Positions 9,035 through 18,460 of a stretch of 64,000 bases of DNA are shown here, piece by piece; within the stretch, counting starts at the first letter, position 1, and every line of letters starts with the position of its first letter. The notes under the pieces were generated by a model. It saw nothing but the letters and a program-made list of their open reading frames with translations, was not told the origin of the DNA and searched no databases. This DNA comes from Ameyamaea chiangmaiensis (GTDB lineage Bacteria; Pseudomonadota; Alphaproteobacteria; Acetobacterales; Acetobacteraceae), in NCBI RefSeq assembly GCF_025995235.1, contig NZ_BAPT01000025.1:66558-130557 (forward strand), given 5' to 3'. Both the position numbers and the translations under genes were made by a program.

Positions 9035-10111
9035 ATGAGCAGTATTGTCGGCCAGTATGGGACGTCCGGAACCTCGCTGATCCTGGATCGTGCGATCAGT
9101 ACCTTGTCGCTGCAGCAGCAGGCGCTGCAAAACGAGACCGCGTCCGGCACGGTATCGGATACCTATGCCGGCCTCGGGAACAGCGCGGCGCAGGTTCTGA
9201 ACATCAAACAGCAGGTCAGTCAGGTGTCCGCATGGCAAGCCAATGTCACCACTGCCCAGACGAACCTGACGACATCTGTCAATGCCGTGAACGAGATCGC
9301 GTCATTGGCGTCGTCCCTCACGACGACTTTGACGACCCTGCAAACCACGCCGACGCACTCCACTGTCGCGATCGCGGCCTCCACGGCCAAGTCGGCACTG
9401 GCGACATTGCAGGGTCTGCTGAATACCCAGAATGGTTCCACCTACGTCCTGGGGGGTGCGAACGGGGGCACGCCCGTGATCGCCGCCGGTGTGGATCTGG
9501 CCGATGGCTCTCTGGCGAAGGCGATTTCGGCAAGCGTTGCACAGGTGTCGGATACGGGAACTGACGCGGTGCTCGCGCAGACACTGTCGTTCGCCGCCGA
9601 TAACAGTGCCGCTCTGTCGCCTTTCTCCGCCATCCTCTCCGTGGCTCCGCAGACGGCGGCGGGAATGCAGGCGGACGTGTCGATCAGCCAGTCTTCCATG
9701 ACCGCTACAGGCTTTGTCGCGACGCAGGGTGGCACGGCGTCCGATACGTCCACAGGTTCGGCCATGCGCGACCTGATCCGAAATCTCATGGTGGTCGCGT
9801 CGCTGGGGTCTGTCAGCGCCACGACATCGCAATTTTCATCCCTCGTCACCGGTGTGCTTCAGTCAAATGCCTCGGTCGTCTCGTCTCTCAACGAGACGCA
9901 AGGACAGCTGGGTGTGCAGCAGAACGCGCTGTCGACGCGTGCGGCCACGCTCACCCAGTTGTCCACGGCGCTGTCCTCCCAGTATTCGACCCTCGTCGAT
10001 GCGGACCTTGCCACGGTCTCGACGCAGCTCAGCCAGACGCAGCTTCAGCTCCAGGCGTCCTACACCCTTGTGGCTGATATGAAGGGCCTGTCTCTGGCGA
10101 ACTACATCTGA
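9035..10111 (+). CDS. flgL: Flagellin-like hook-associated protein 3 FlgL
   Basis: This 358-residue flagellin-fold protein follows flgK directly. The N-terminal helix (residues 14-60) has the flagellin-type SLQQQALQNETASG pattern, and the C-terminal 60 residues (TQLSQTQLQLQASYTLVADM) form the partner helix. FlgL makes the second junction ring below the filament. The terminal pattern and the position after flgK favour FlgL over a filament flagellin. Confidence 0.88.
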   Translation: MSSIVGQYGTSGTSLILDRAISTLSLQQQALQNETASGTVSDTYAGLGNSAAQVLNIKQQVSQVSAWQANVTTAQTNLTTSVNAVNEIASLASSLTTTLTTLQTTPTHSTVAIAASTAKSALATLQGLLNTQNGSTYVLGGANGGTPVIAAGVDLADGSLAKAISASVAQVSDTGTDAVLAQTLSFAADNSAALSPFSAILSVAPQTAAGMQADVSISQSSMTATGFVATQGGTASDTSTGSAMRDLIRNLMVVASLGSVSATTSQFSSLVTGVLQSNASVVSSLNETQGQLGVQQNALSTRAATLTQLSTALSSQYSTLVDADLATVSTQLSQTQLQLQASYTLVADMKGLSLANYI

Positions 10112-10126
10112 CGCTGGCAGATTCTG

Positions 10127-11128
10127 TCAGGCTCTGTCGTCTATCGTCACGGTCTTGCTGCTGGCCAGGCTCTCCTGTGCTGCCTGCGCCAGCCGCAACG
10201 CCGCGATGCCGTCATCAAGCGTAACGGGAAATGGGGTTTCATCCCGAATGCACGTTACAAAACGAGCGATTTCGGCGCGATACGCCTCGCTGTATCGTTC
10301 CAGAAAGAACGGAGCAGCCGGATCGGCGCGGCCCGTAAAGCCGGTACCGCTGGCTTCGACGGTCGTTTCATGGCGATTCTTCGCGAGCAGAAGGCCGTCA
10401 GAGCCGAAGACTTCCAGACGTTGGTCGTAGCCATAGACGGCGCGGCGACTGTTGTTGATATGAACCAGAGCGCCGGTCGCTGACTTCATGGTAATCATGG
10501 CACTGTCGATGTCGCCCAGCGCGCCGATTTCGGGATCGACGAGGCAGCCGCCCGTTGCGGATACGTCCACAATGTTCCCGGCGATGAAGCGGCTCATGTC
10601 GAAATCATGAATCGTCATGTCGCGAAACAGGCCGCCGGAGACGCGGATATAGGCAGGCGGTGGCGGTGACGGATCCCGGCTTGTGATAATCACCTGTTCG
10701 AGGCGTCCGATTTCACCGGCCTCGAGGCGTCGGCGTACCGCTTCAAACGACGGATCGAAGCGACGGTTGAACCCCATCATGACGCGGGACGCCTGGGTGC
10801 CGAGTCGGTCGCGGCATGCGATCGCACGCTGCAGTTCGAGATCGACGGGCTTTTCGCATAAGACATACTTGCCCGCTGCGACCGACTGGAGAATAAGGTC
10901 GGTGTGCGTGTCGGTCGATGTCGCGATCAGGACGGCGTCCACGCGCTCGTCGTTGAGCGCCGCTTCGATCGAGGGTGCCACCGATGTCCCGAGCTCGGTC
11001 GCGAGTGCGTTCGCGGCGCCCTGCATCACGTCGTAGACGCACACCAGCGTAACGCCTGGCGTGCGGGCAAGATTGGCGGCATGCAGACGACCAATGCGGC
11101 CGCATCCGAACAGTGCGATTCCAGTCAT
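10127..11128 (-). CDS. iolG: Inositol 2-dehydrogenase IolG
   Basis: This 333-residue Gfo/Idh/MocA-family NAD(P)-dependent dehydrogenase oxidises myo-inositol to 2-keto-myo-inositol, the first step of the pathway encoded here. The Rossmann GxGxxG is at residues 8-13, the catalytic CEKP at 91-94 and the TIHDFDM motif with the conserved His/Asp pair near residue 175. The start overlaps the stop of the upstream epimerase gene (ATGA), so the two are co-translated. Substrate assignment rests on the neighbourhood; the second dehydrogenase at 12109 is the main competitor for the same role. Confidence 0.85.
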   Translation of the reverse strand: MTGIALFGCGRIGRLHAANLARTPGVTLVCVYDVMQGAANALATELGTSVAPSIEAALNDERVDAVLIATSTDTHTDLILQSVAAGKYVLCEKPVDLELQRAIACRDRLGTQASRVMMGFNRRFDPSFEAVRRRLEAGEIGRLEQVIITSRDPSPPPPAYIRVSGGLFRDMTIHDFDMSRFIAGNIVDVSATGGCLVDPEIGALGDIDSAMITMKSATGALVHINNSRRAVYGYDQRLEVFGSDGLLLAKNRHETTVEASGTGFTGRADPAAPFFLERYSEAYRAEIARFVTCIRDETPFPVTLDDGIAALRLAQAAQESLASSKTVTIDDRA

Positions 11129-11955
11129 GAGTATACGGCTTCCTGCGTGTGCTGGCTGATGTGCCGATGCGTCCGCTCCAGAAAATTCTCGAGTTCGGAG
11201 AGGTAGTCAGCGTTTTTTACGGGCGTGAAGGGGTCGGGCCCCGCGGCCGTGCATTCGACGATGATCGGGCCGCGGTAACTGACCTGGTCGAGCGCCGTGA
11301 GAACGCCTGCGACGTCCAGATGCCCGAGGCCCAACCCCTGACGGTTGGTGTCCGCGATATGAAACAGGCCGAGCGACGAACCGACATGCCGGATGGCGCC
11401 GGGGAGATCGGCCTCCTCGATATTCATATGATAGGCATCAAGCAGGGGACGAACCGCTTCGCACCCGGTCTCCGCCATCAGGGCGAGCGCCTGGGCCCCT
11501 GTGTTGATCAAATGTGACTCGTAGCGATTGAGCACCTCGAACACGAGTGGAACGCCGCAGGCCCGCGCATGACGCGCGAGTTGCGCTACGCCCTCGCACA
11601 GCAGCCTGTATTCGGCCTGCTGGGACTCGAGGGCGCGCACGCGTCCGACCTTGCCGTGAACGGAGACGATCGGCGCGTCGAGTTCAGCGGCGAAATCGAT
11701 CAGGCGTCTGAAATAGTCGACGCCCGCGCCGCGTACCACCGCGTCGGGGTGCGCGATATCGACATCGCCGGGTGTCAGTGAGAAGACATCCAGCCCTTGG
11801 TCGGAGAGGATCTTTTGCGCCTCGCGCGCTGAAAAAGCATCGAGGTCGCCATGCAGTTCGACGCCGTCATAGGACAGCCGCCGCAGCGAACGCGCAATCT
11901 GCGCAAGAGGCACCGGCCCGTATGTCCAGGTGCAGACGCCAAGAGAACGCTTCAT
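11125..11955 (-). CDS. Sugar phosphate isomerase/epimerase (xylose isomerase-like TIM barrel)
   Basis: This 276-residue AP-endonuclease-2/xylose-isomerase-like TIM barrel carries the four metal ligands of D-tagatose/psicose 3-epimerase-type enzymes. They are the Glu in LVFEVLN, the Asp in LLDAYHMN, the His in FHIADTNR and the Glu in VECTAAG. In inositol loci such proteins (IolH, IolI, IolO) interconvert inososes or related keto-cyclitols. It is coupled to iolG and divergent from the second dehydrogenase, so a side-branch role for another inositol isomer is likely; the exact reaction is not readable from sequence. Confidence 0.8.
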   Translation of the reverse strand: MKRSLGVCTWTYGPVPLAQIARSLRRLSYDGVELHGDLDAFSAREAQKILSDQGLDVFSLTPGDVDIAHPDAVVRGAGVDYFRRLIDFAAELDAPIVSVHGKVGRVRALESQQAEYRLLCEGVAQLARHARACGVPLVFEVLNRYESHLINTGAQALALMAETGCEAVRPLLDAYHMNIEEADLPGAIRHVGSSLGLFHIADTNRQGLGLGHLDVAGVLTALDQVSYRGPIIVECTAAGPDPFTPVKNADYLSELENFLERTHRHISQHTQEAVYS

Positions 11956-12108
11956 TCGGGATATCTCCGTCTTCCAGATCCCTGTCGTCCGCGGGGTTCA
12001 CCGGCTGACGGTAGAGTGTTCATTCTATTTATGGTGTTTGAGGGAATTTTGATATCATAATTCGCTGTGCCGCGAGGCTCGCGCAGAACACAGATTCGGG
12101 AGAATCCA

Positions 12109-13248
12109 ATGGTCGATAATAATAAATCAAAAACGATCGGAGTCGGCCTGATCGGCAGCGGCTTCATGGGCAAGGCGCACGCAGTCGCGTTCCGGACCGT
12201 CGGGGGCATATTCCCCCTGAACGCGCAGCCGCGGCTCGAATTCCTGGCCGACCGGAATGCGGAGGTCGCGGCGGAGGCTGCGCATGCCCTGGGTTTTTCG
12301 CGATCGACCGGGGACTGGCATGAGTTGGTGTGCGATCCGGCGATCGATGTCGTCGCGATCACCACGCCGAACAGCCAGCATGCTCCGATGGCGTTGGAAG
12401 CATTGGCCAACGGAAAGCACGTGTATTGCGAAAAGCCACTGTCGACGACGCTTGAGAACGCACTTGCGATGACCGAGGCGGCCGAGGCGGCGGGGGTCGT
12501 GACGCTGGTGGGCTTCAATTACCAGCGCAATCCGATGGTGCATGCGGTGCGCCAGATGATCGCGGATGGTGAGATCGGCGACATTATCGGCTTCAACGGT
12601 CATTATGTCGCCGGTTTCATGGGACGCCGGGAGGGGTCATATTCGTGGCGCATGCATCCGGACGAAGCCGGTGGCGCACTGGCCGATATCGGCTCGCACC
12701 TGATTTCCATGAGCCGCTTTTTGTTGGGGGACATCACCGACGTCATTGCGCGTCTCGACACGGTCTACCCGACACGTTCGTCACCCGACGGCGTCGAGCA
12801 TCCGGTTGATATCGACGATCAGGCCGCGATCCTCGCGCGTTTTCGGGATCGGCCCTTTACCGCGATGCTGGATGTCTCGTGGGTCGCGACCGGGCGGGAA
12901 ATGGGTCTGGCGTTTGAGGTCACCGGGTCGCGGGGTGCGATCAAGTTCACGCAGGAGCGGCTGAACGAGGTTCAGATCTTCAAGCGTGACCAGCCCGCCA
13001 ATCGCTCCGGCTTCACGACGTTGACCGCCGGACCGGCCTATCCGCCTTATGGCGCGTTTTGTCCGGGGCCGGGGCATCAGCTCGGCTTTAATGATCTCAA
13101 GATCATCGAGGTCAAGGGGTTGATCGATGCGATCACCGGGGTCGCGCCGTCGCCCACGCCCTTTGCGGACGCGCTGAAGACCGCGCGTGTGATGGACGCC
13201 ATTCATCGTGCCTCGGCGACAGGGGAGTGGACGGCGGTGGAGCGCTGA
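12109..13248 (+). CDS. Second Gfo/Idh/MocA-family dehydrogenase (inositol-type)
   Basis: This 379-residue NAD(P)-dependent oxidoreductase has GSGFMGKAH near the N-terminus, the catalytic YCEKP and a DIGSHL motif. The ATG at 12109 was preferred over an in-frame start 42 bases upstream because CGGGAG lies just before it. It is divergent from the iolG/epimerase pair and convergent with mmsA, across a shared hairpin terminator. Paralogues of this kind (IolW, IolX, IdhA) act on scyllo-inositol, inososes or other sugars. The substrate here is inferred only from location. Confidence 0.82.
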   Translation: MVDNNKSKTIGVGLIGSGFMGKAHAVAFRTVGGIFPLNAQPRLEFLADRNAEVAAEAAHALGFSRSTGDWHELVCDPAIDVVAITTPNSQHAPMALEALANGKHVYCEKPLSTTLENALAMTEAAEAAGVVTLVGFNYQRNPMVHAVRQMIADGEIGDIIGFNGHYVAGFMGRREGSYSWRMHPDEAGGALADIGSHLISMSRFLLGDITDVIARLDTVYPTRSSPDGVEHPVDIDDQAAILARFRDRPFTAMLDVSWVATGREMGLAFEVTGSRGAIKFTQERLNEVQIFKRDQPANRSGFTTLTAGPAYPPYGAFCPGPGHQLGFNDLKIIEVKGLIDAITGVAPSPTPFADALKTARVMDAIHRASATGEWTAVER

Positions 13249-13263
13249 AGACGGCAAACGAAA

Positions 13264-13288
13264 ACGGGAGCCCCCGGGGGGCTCCCGT
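13264..13288. terminator. Bidirectional hairpin between convergent dehydrogenase and mmsA
   Basis: A GC-rich inverted repeat (ACGGGAGCCCCC at 13264-13275, GGGGGCTCCCGT at 13277-13288) lies between two convergent stops. AAAA precedes it on the plus strand, giving a short U run for leftward transcripts. It would stop transcripts from both sides. Confidence 0.75.
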
Positions 13289-13318
13289 CCTGTGTGTCTC
13301 GGCCGGGCGCAGGAGGCG

Positions 13319-14812
13319 TCAGCCCAACGTCGGCATCACGAACTCCGCCCCGGTCTTCACGCCGGTTGGCCAGCGGGTCGTGACGGCCTTGAGCTTGGTG
13401 AAGAAGCGCACGCCTTCGGGACCATGCATATGATGATCGCCGAACAGCGAATTTTTCCATCCGCCGAAGGAGTGGAACGCCATCGGCACCGGAATGGGGA
13501 CATTCACGCCGACCATGCCGGCCTGCACGCCGTGGACGAACGTCCGCGCAACATCGCCGTCCTGGGTGAAGATGGCGGTGCCGTTGCCGAATTCATGCTC
13601 GTTGATCAGGTTCAGCGCGCTGGCGAAATCCGGGGCGCGGACGACGGCCAGAACCGGGCCGAAAATTTCCTGCTGATAGATCGTCATGTCGGGTGTCACA
13701 TGGTCGAACAACGTGCCGCCGACATAGTAGCCGCCCTCATAGCCTTGCAGGCGAAGGCCGCGACCGTCCACGACCACGGTTGCACCTTCAGCCTCGCCGG
13801 AATCGATGAAGGAGACGACCTTGTCGCGATGCTGGGCGGTGACCAGCGGGCCCATTTCGCTCTCTGCGTCGGTGCCGGGTCCTATTTTCAGGCCGCGCAC
13901 GCGGGGGGCGAGCGCCTCGACCAGCGGATCGGCGGCCGACCCCACCGCCACGGCGACGGACAGGGCCATGCAACGCTCGCCTGCCGAGCCGTAGGCCGCG
14001 CCCATCAGCGCGTCTACCGCTTTCGGCAAATCGGCATCCGGCATGATGATGGCATGGTTTTTCGCGCCACCCAGCGCCTGCACCCGCTTGCCGTGCGCCG
14101 TTCCGGTCGCATAGATATGGCGTGCGATCGGCGTCGATCCCACGAAACTCACCGCCTTGATGTCGGGATGTTCAAGGATCGCGTTGACGATGTCCTTGTC
14201 GCCCTGCACCACCTGAAAGACCCCGGTGGGGAAGCCGGCTTCGGCGAACAGGTCGGCCAGGAACAGGGCGGCCGACGGATCCCGTTCCGAAGGCTTGAGG
14301 ATAAAGCAGTTGCCCGTCGCGATGGCCATCGGGGCCATCCACAGGGGCACCATGACCGGGAAATTGAACGGGGTGATCCCGGCCACCACGCCCAGCGGCT
14401 GGCGCACGGTGTAGGCATCGATGCCGCGCGCGACCTGTTCGGTGATTTCGCCCTTCAGAAGTTCGGGCGCGGCCGTCGCGAACTCGATCACCTCCATGCC
14501 GCGCGTGATCTCGCCGACCGCGTCGGACAGGACCTTGCCATGTTCGGCCGTCACGATGGCGGCAAGTTCGTTGGCGCGCCGCTCCACCAGATCGCGCAGG
14601 CGGAACATCAGCCGCGCCCGGGTCAGGGGGGGTGTTTCGGCCCATTTCGGGAATGCGGCGCGCGCGGCGGCGACGGCGCGATCGAGATCGCCGCGCGTTC
14701 CCAGAACGACCTGCCGCGCCACCTGTCCGGTGGAGGGGTCAAACACGTCGGCGGTGCGCGCCGACTCGCCCGAGGTCCGGGCGCCGTCGATATAGTGCTG
14801 TACGGTCTCCAT
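13319..14812 (-). CDS. mmsA: CoA-acylating (methyl)malonate-semialdehyde dehydrogenase
   Basis: This 497-residue aldehyde dehydrogenase turns malonic semialdehyde into acetyl-CoA and CO2, the last inositol step (IolA). The ITPFNFPVMVP segment, FVGSTPIA, GAKNHAIIMPDAD and the nucleophile in AGERCMALS are characteristic of MmsA rather than ordinary ALDHs. It is the last gene of the leftward iolC-iolD-iolE-iolB-mmsA run, 16 bases after iolB. The same enzyme can serve valine catabolism, so it may be shared between pathways. Confidence 0.93.
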   Translation of the reverse strand: METVQHYIDGARTSGESARTADVFDPSTGQVARQVVLGTRGDLDRAVAAARAAFPKWAETPPLTRARLMFRLRDLVERRANELAAIVTAEHGKVLSDAVGEITRGMEVIEFATAAPELLKGEITEQVARGIDAYTVRQPLGVVAGITPFNFPVMVPLWMAPMAIATGNCFILKPSERDPSAALFLADLFAEAGFPTGVFQVVQGDKDIVNAILEHPDIKAVSFVGSTPIARHIYATGTAHGKRVQALGGAKNHAIIMPDADLPKAVDALMGAAYGSAGERCMALSVAVAVGSAADPLVEALAPRVRGLKIGPGTDAESEMGPLVTAQHRDKVVSFIDSGEAEGATVVVDGRGLRLQGYEGGYYVGGTLFDHVTPDMTIYQQEIFGPVLAVVRAPDFASALNLINEHEFGNGTAIFTQDGDVARTFVHGVQAGMVGVNVPIPVPMAFHSFGGWKNSLFGDHHMHGPEGVRFFTKLKAVTTRWPTGVKTGAEFVMPTLG

Positions 14813-14828
14813 CAGGGACCTCCGTTGC

Positions 14829-15629
14829 TCAGTAGGGGATGTGGGCGTGATCGGGGTCCATGGAGAATTTCCACTGACGCACCGGACCGGCCATGACGTT
14901 CAGGTAATAGAGATCGAAGCCCGCCGGGGCACCCACCGGATGGTAACCGCGCGGGACAAGCACCACGTCGCGATCGGCGATGGCCATGGCTTCGTCGAGC
15001 GTTCCGTCCTTGGTGTAGACGCGCTGGAGCGCGAATCCGCTGCCACGGCGTAGCCGGTGGTAATAGGTTTCTTCGAGATAGGTCTCGTTGGGAACGTCGT
15101 CGGTGTCGTGCTTGTGCGGCGGGTAGCTCGACCAGTTGCCGCCCGGCGTGATCACCTCCACCACCAGCAGGGTCTCGGCAGGGGCCGTATCGGGCAGGAT
15201 GTTGCGCACACGGCGCAGGTTAGCGCCACTTCCGCGCGTGATCTCGCCGGTTTCCTCCGGCGTGATCACGCGTGGCCCATACAAACCCTTGGCGGGCGAG
15301 GCGCAGATGGCCAGTTCGGCCTCGTCCTCCGCGGTGACGCGCCACGCCGATCCGGGGGGCAGATAAACGGACCAGGGGAGGCCGTCAAAGGGCGAGAGTC
15401 GCTCGCCCAGAATGCCGAAATCCTGTCCCGCGCCCTCGATGCGCGCGCGACCGCGCACGAGGACGAGGCAGATTTCCGTCTGGCCGCTGTCGCCGGTCGT
15501 GACCGCTCCGGGCGCGAGTTGCCGTGCCTCGAACCCGACATAGCGCCAGTGCGCGCTTTCAGGCGTCACGCGCACGGTCGTCAACTGTGCGTCAGGGGAA
15601 TGGGAATGCACAAGCAGGGGTGACGACAT
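14829..15629 (-). CDS. iolB: 5-deoxy-glucuronate isomerase IolB
   Basis: IolB isomerises 5-deoxy-D-glucuronate to 2-deoxy-5-keto-D-gluconate. The 266-residue double-cupin protein has the expected metal-binding segment SYPPHKHDTD and the downstream LEETYYHRL, DVVLVPRGYHPV and YYLNVMAG motifs. Its ATG overlaps the iolE stop by one base (TAATG), so translation is coupled. Its position between iolE and mmsA fits a single transcript. Confidence 0.95.
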   Translation of the reverse strand: MSSPLLVHSHSPDAQLTTVRVTPESAHWRYVGFEARQLAPGAVTTGDSGQTEICLVLVRGRARIEGAGQDFGILGERLSPFDGLPWSVYLPPGSAWRVTAEDEAELAICASPAKGLYGPRVITPEETGEITRGSGANLRRVRNILPDTAPAETLLVVEVITPGGNWSSYPPHKHDTDDVPNETYLEETYYHRLRRGSGFALQRVYTKDGTLDEAMAIADRDVVLVPRGYHPVGAPAGFDLYYLNVMAGPVRQWKFSMDPDHAHIPY

Positions 15630-16513
15630 TACAGCATCTCCTGTTCGGTCAGGACCTGCGTCAGATACCGCCGCCCTTTGGTGACGTAGGTCAGCGGATC
15701 GGCTTTCTCCGGGTCCTGTTCGGCCTCGATGACGACCCAGCCGTCGTAACCGCGCAGCGCGCGGAAGAATGGGCGGTAATCGATGCAGCCGTCACCGGGG
15801 ACGGTAAAGACGCCGCCGAGAACAGCGTTGAGGAAACTCCAGTCCTGTGTGTCCGCGATGGCGCGGATGTCCGGACGCATGTCCTTTGTATGGACGTGTC
15901 TCACCCGTTCACGATAGGTAGTGGCGAGCTCGACCGGGTCGGAGCCGCCCCACAGCGCATGCCCACTGTCGAGCAGCAGGTGGACCGACGGTCCCGTCAG
16001 GTCCATCAGGCGGCCGATGTCGTCGCGCGACTGTACGACCGTACCCATATGATGATGATAGACGAGCGCCATGCCGCGATCGGCGATCACGTGGCCCAGC
16101 GTCGTCAGGCGATCGGCAAACAGGCGCCATTGCGCGGCATCGAGTTCCGGGCGTCTGGACAGCGGCACGTCGATACGGGAGTGAATCGCGTTGGAAGTCT
16201 CGGCCACGATGACGACCTTCGAGCCCATGGCTGACAAAAGGGCGACGTGATTGTCGATCGCCCGGGCCTCGTCTTCGGCCGAGCGTTCCAGAAGCGCGCT
16301 GGAATACCAGCCCGACACGCAGGCCAGACTGTATGGGGCCAGGGCCGCTTTCAGCGCGGCGGGTTCGCGGGGGAACTTGTTTCCCAGCTCCATCCCCTGC
16401 AGTCCGGCCTGCCGGGCTTCGGACAGGCAGGTGTCCAGCGGGGTGGCTCCGCCGATCTCGGGCATATCATCGTTCGACCAGATGATCGGATTGGCACCAA
16501 TCTTGACAGGCAT
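15629..16513 (-). CDS. iolE: Inosose dehydratase IolE
   Basis: IolE removes water from 2-keto-myo-inositol to give 3D-trihydroxycyclohexane-1,2-dione. The 294-residue TIM barrel starts with the typical IGANPIIWSNDDMPEIGG pattern. It keeps metal-site segments around MALVYHHHMGT, LLLDSGHALWGG, VRHVHTKDM and VVIEAEQDP. It lies between iolD (45 bases upstream) and iolB (one-base overlap). Confidence 0.95.
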   Translation of the reverse strand: MPVKIGANPIIWSNDDMPEIGGATPLDTCLSEARQAGLQGMELGNKFPREPAALKAALAPYSLACVSGWYSSALLERSAEDEARAIDNHVALLSAMGSKVVIVAETSNAIHSRIDVPLSRRPELDAAQWRLFADRLTTLGHVIADRGMALVYHHHMGTVVQSRDDIGRLMDLTGPSVHLLLDSGHALWGGSDPVELATTYRERVRHVHTKDMRPDIRAIADTQDWSFLNAVLGGVFTVPGDGCIDYRPFFRALRGYDGWVVIEAEQDPEKADPLTYVTKGRRYLTQVLTEQEML

Positions 16514-16557
16514 TGAAGTCTCCGTGCCGTGGCGGCAGGTTGCGGCGAAAGGCCGTT

Positions 16558-18414
16558 TCAGTTTCCCAGGCGTTGGATCGCGCGTTTTTCCTCGTAGGAA
16601 CGGCGCGCCGCCGACACGCTTTCACGCGTGGAGGTCTCGGGCACGGCCACGTCCCACCAGGCGCCGCCGGCGTCCGTGGTCCTGTGAGGGTCGGTATCGA
16701 TGACGATGACATGCGTGCCGGCAGCGGCGCGTGCGCGCGCGACCGCTCCCGTCAGGGACGTAAGGTCAGACACTTTCTGTGCGACCGCGCCCAGGCTTTG
16801 TGCGTGCGCGACGAAATCGATCGCGGGAAACGTCTGCATGTTCTGCGAGTTTTCCCATAGATTATTGAACGGCGCACTGCCGGTCGCTTGTTGCAGGCGG
16901 TTGATGCAGGCGTAGCCGTGGTTGTCGAGCACGATGATGATCAGCTTCTGGCCGAGCATCACCGAGGTCGCGATCTCCGAATTGAGCATCAGATAGGAGC
17001 CGTCGCCGAGCATCACGATCACCTCGCGCGTCGGATCGGCCATCTTGACCCCGATGGCGCCTGCGATCTCATACCCCATGCAGGAAAAACCGTATTCCAT
17101 GTGGTAGCCGCCCGGTCTCTCCGGTTGCCAGTGCTTCTGCAATTCCGCCGGCAGGCCGCCGGCCGCGCAGACGACGACATCGTCTGGTCGGCTGGCTTTC
17201 CGCACCGCACCGATCACCTGCGCGTCCGACGGGAGTGCCCCTCCCGACGGAGCAGATCCCGTAAAACGCGCCGATGTCTCATGCCAAGCCTGCCGTGCGG
17301 CGCGCGCGCGTGATGTCCACGCACTCTCGGGCCGCCAGTCACCCAGCTGCCGATCCAGCTCGCCCAACGTCACCAGCGCATCGCCCACGACCGGCAGGGC
17401 CGCGTGTTTGGTGCTGTCGAAGACCTGTGTGTTGAGGGCCACGATCTTCAGGTCCGGGTTGCGGAACAACCCCCAGGAGCCCGTTGTGAAATCCTGAAAC
17501 CGCGTGCCGATCGCGATGATGACATCGGCGTCGGCGGCCAGGGCATTGGCGGCCTCGGAGCCGCTGACACCGATCCCGCCCATGGTCATGTCGGACGAAG
17601 GGGGCAGGGCGGATTTCCCCGCCTGCGTTTCGCCGGCCGGTACGCCGCGATCCGCGCACCACGTTGCCAATGCCTGTTCCGCGCCGGAATACAGGACGCC
17701 GCCGCCGGAAATGACCAGCGGGCGACGCGCGCCCCTGATCGCCGCCACCGCGTCGGCGAGTTCGCCTTCGTCCGGGCGCGCGCGCCTCTGGCGATGTAGG
17801 CGTGGCGCGAACATGTGCATCGGAAAATCAAAGGCCTCCGCCTGAACATCCTGACACAACGCCAGCGTAACCGGGCCGCATTCGGCCGGGTCGGTCAGAA
17901 CGCTCATGGCCCGCGCAAACGCCGGGATCAGCTGTTCCGGCCGCGTAATCCGGTCGAAATAGCGCGAAACCGCGCGGAACGCATCGTTGGCGGACACCGT
18001 GCCGTCGCCGAAATCCTCGACCTGCTGCAAGACCGGATCGGGCACGCGGTTGGCGAACACGTCGCCGGGCAAAAGAAGAACCGGCAGACGGTTTACGTGG
18101 GCTACCGCGGCCCCGGTCACCATGTTCAGCGCGCCGGGCCCGATCGAGCTGGTGCACGCCATGGCACGGCGACGGCGGCTGGCCTTGGCGAACGCTGTCG
18201 CCGCGTGGACCATGCCCTGTTCATTGTGGGCGCGTAGCGTGGGCAGGCGCTCGCGCTCGGCGTAGAGTGCCTCGCCAAGTCCCGCGACGTTCCCGTGCCC
18301 GAAGATCGCCCACATACCGGCGAAATAGGGCACGACGTGGCCGTCGATTTCGGTCATCTGGGCCGCCATGGCCCGGATCAGGGCCTGGGCCATTGTCAGG
18401 CGGATCGTGGTCAT
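16558..18414 (-). CDS. iolD: 3D-(3,5/4)-trihydroxycyclohexane-1,2-dione acylhydrolase IolD
   Basis: IolD is a thiamine-diphosphate enzyme that hydrolyses the ring of the dione to 5-deoxy-glucuronate. The 618-residue protein has the ThDP-activating Glu in HNEQGMVHAA near residue 65. The ThDP/Mg motif (GDGSYLMLNSEIATS, then DNHGYACINRLQ) is near residue 470. Overall length and domain order match acetolactate-synthase-like IolD proteins. It is the second gene of the iolC-led operon. Confidence 0.95.
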   Translation of the reverse strand: MTTIRLTMAQALIRAMAAQMTEIDGHVVPYFAGMWAIFGHGNVAGLGEALYAERERLPTLRAHNEQGMVHAATAFAKASRRRRAMACTSSIGPGALNMVTGAAVAHVNRLPVLLLPGDVFANRVPDPVLQQVEDFGDGTVSANDAFRAVSRYFDRITRPEQLIPAFARAMSVLTDPAECGPVTLALCQDVQAEAFDFPMHMFAPRLHRQRRARPDEGELADAVAAIRGARRPLVISGGGVLYSGAEQALATWCADRGVPAGETQAGKSALPPSSDMTMGGIGVSGSEAANALAADADVIIAIGTRFQDFTTGSWGLFRNPDLKIVALNTQVFDSTKHAALPVVGDALVTLGELDRQLGDWRPESAWTSRARAARQAWHETSARFTGSAPSGGALPSDAQVIGAVRKASRPDDVVVCAAGGLPAELQKHWQPERPGGYHMEYGFSCMGYEIAGAIGVKMADPTREVIVMLGDGSYLMLNSEIATSVMLGQKLIIIVLDNHGYACINRLQQATGSAPFNNLWENSQNMQTFPAIDFVAHAQSLGAVAQKVSDLTSLTGAVARARAAAGTHVIVIDTDPHRTTDAGGAWWDVAVPETSTRESVSAARRSYEEKRAIQRLGN

Positions 18415-18460
18415 CGCCTTGTCTCTCGTTCTTGTTGTTAGGGCGAGTCTGATCGGGTAG

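Noticed and set aside
10109..10132. Possible hairpin between flgL and iolG stops
   Set aside because: The stem is only five base pairs with a long loop and no T run; too weak to call a terminator.
13208..14896. Long open frame on the plus strand opposite mmsA
   Set aside because: It mirrors GC-rich codon structure of mmsA, whose family motifs are complete; the opposite product looks like no protein family.
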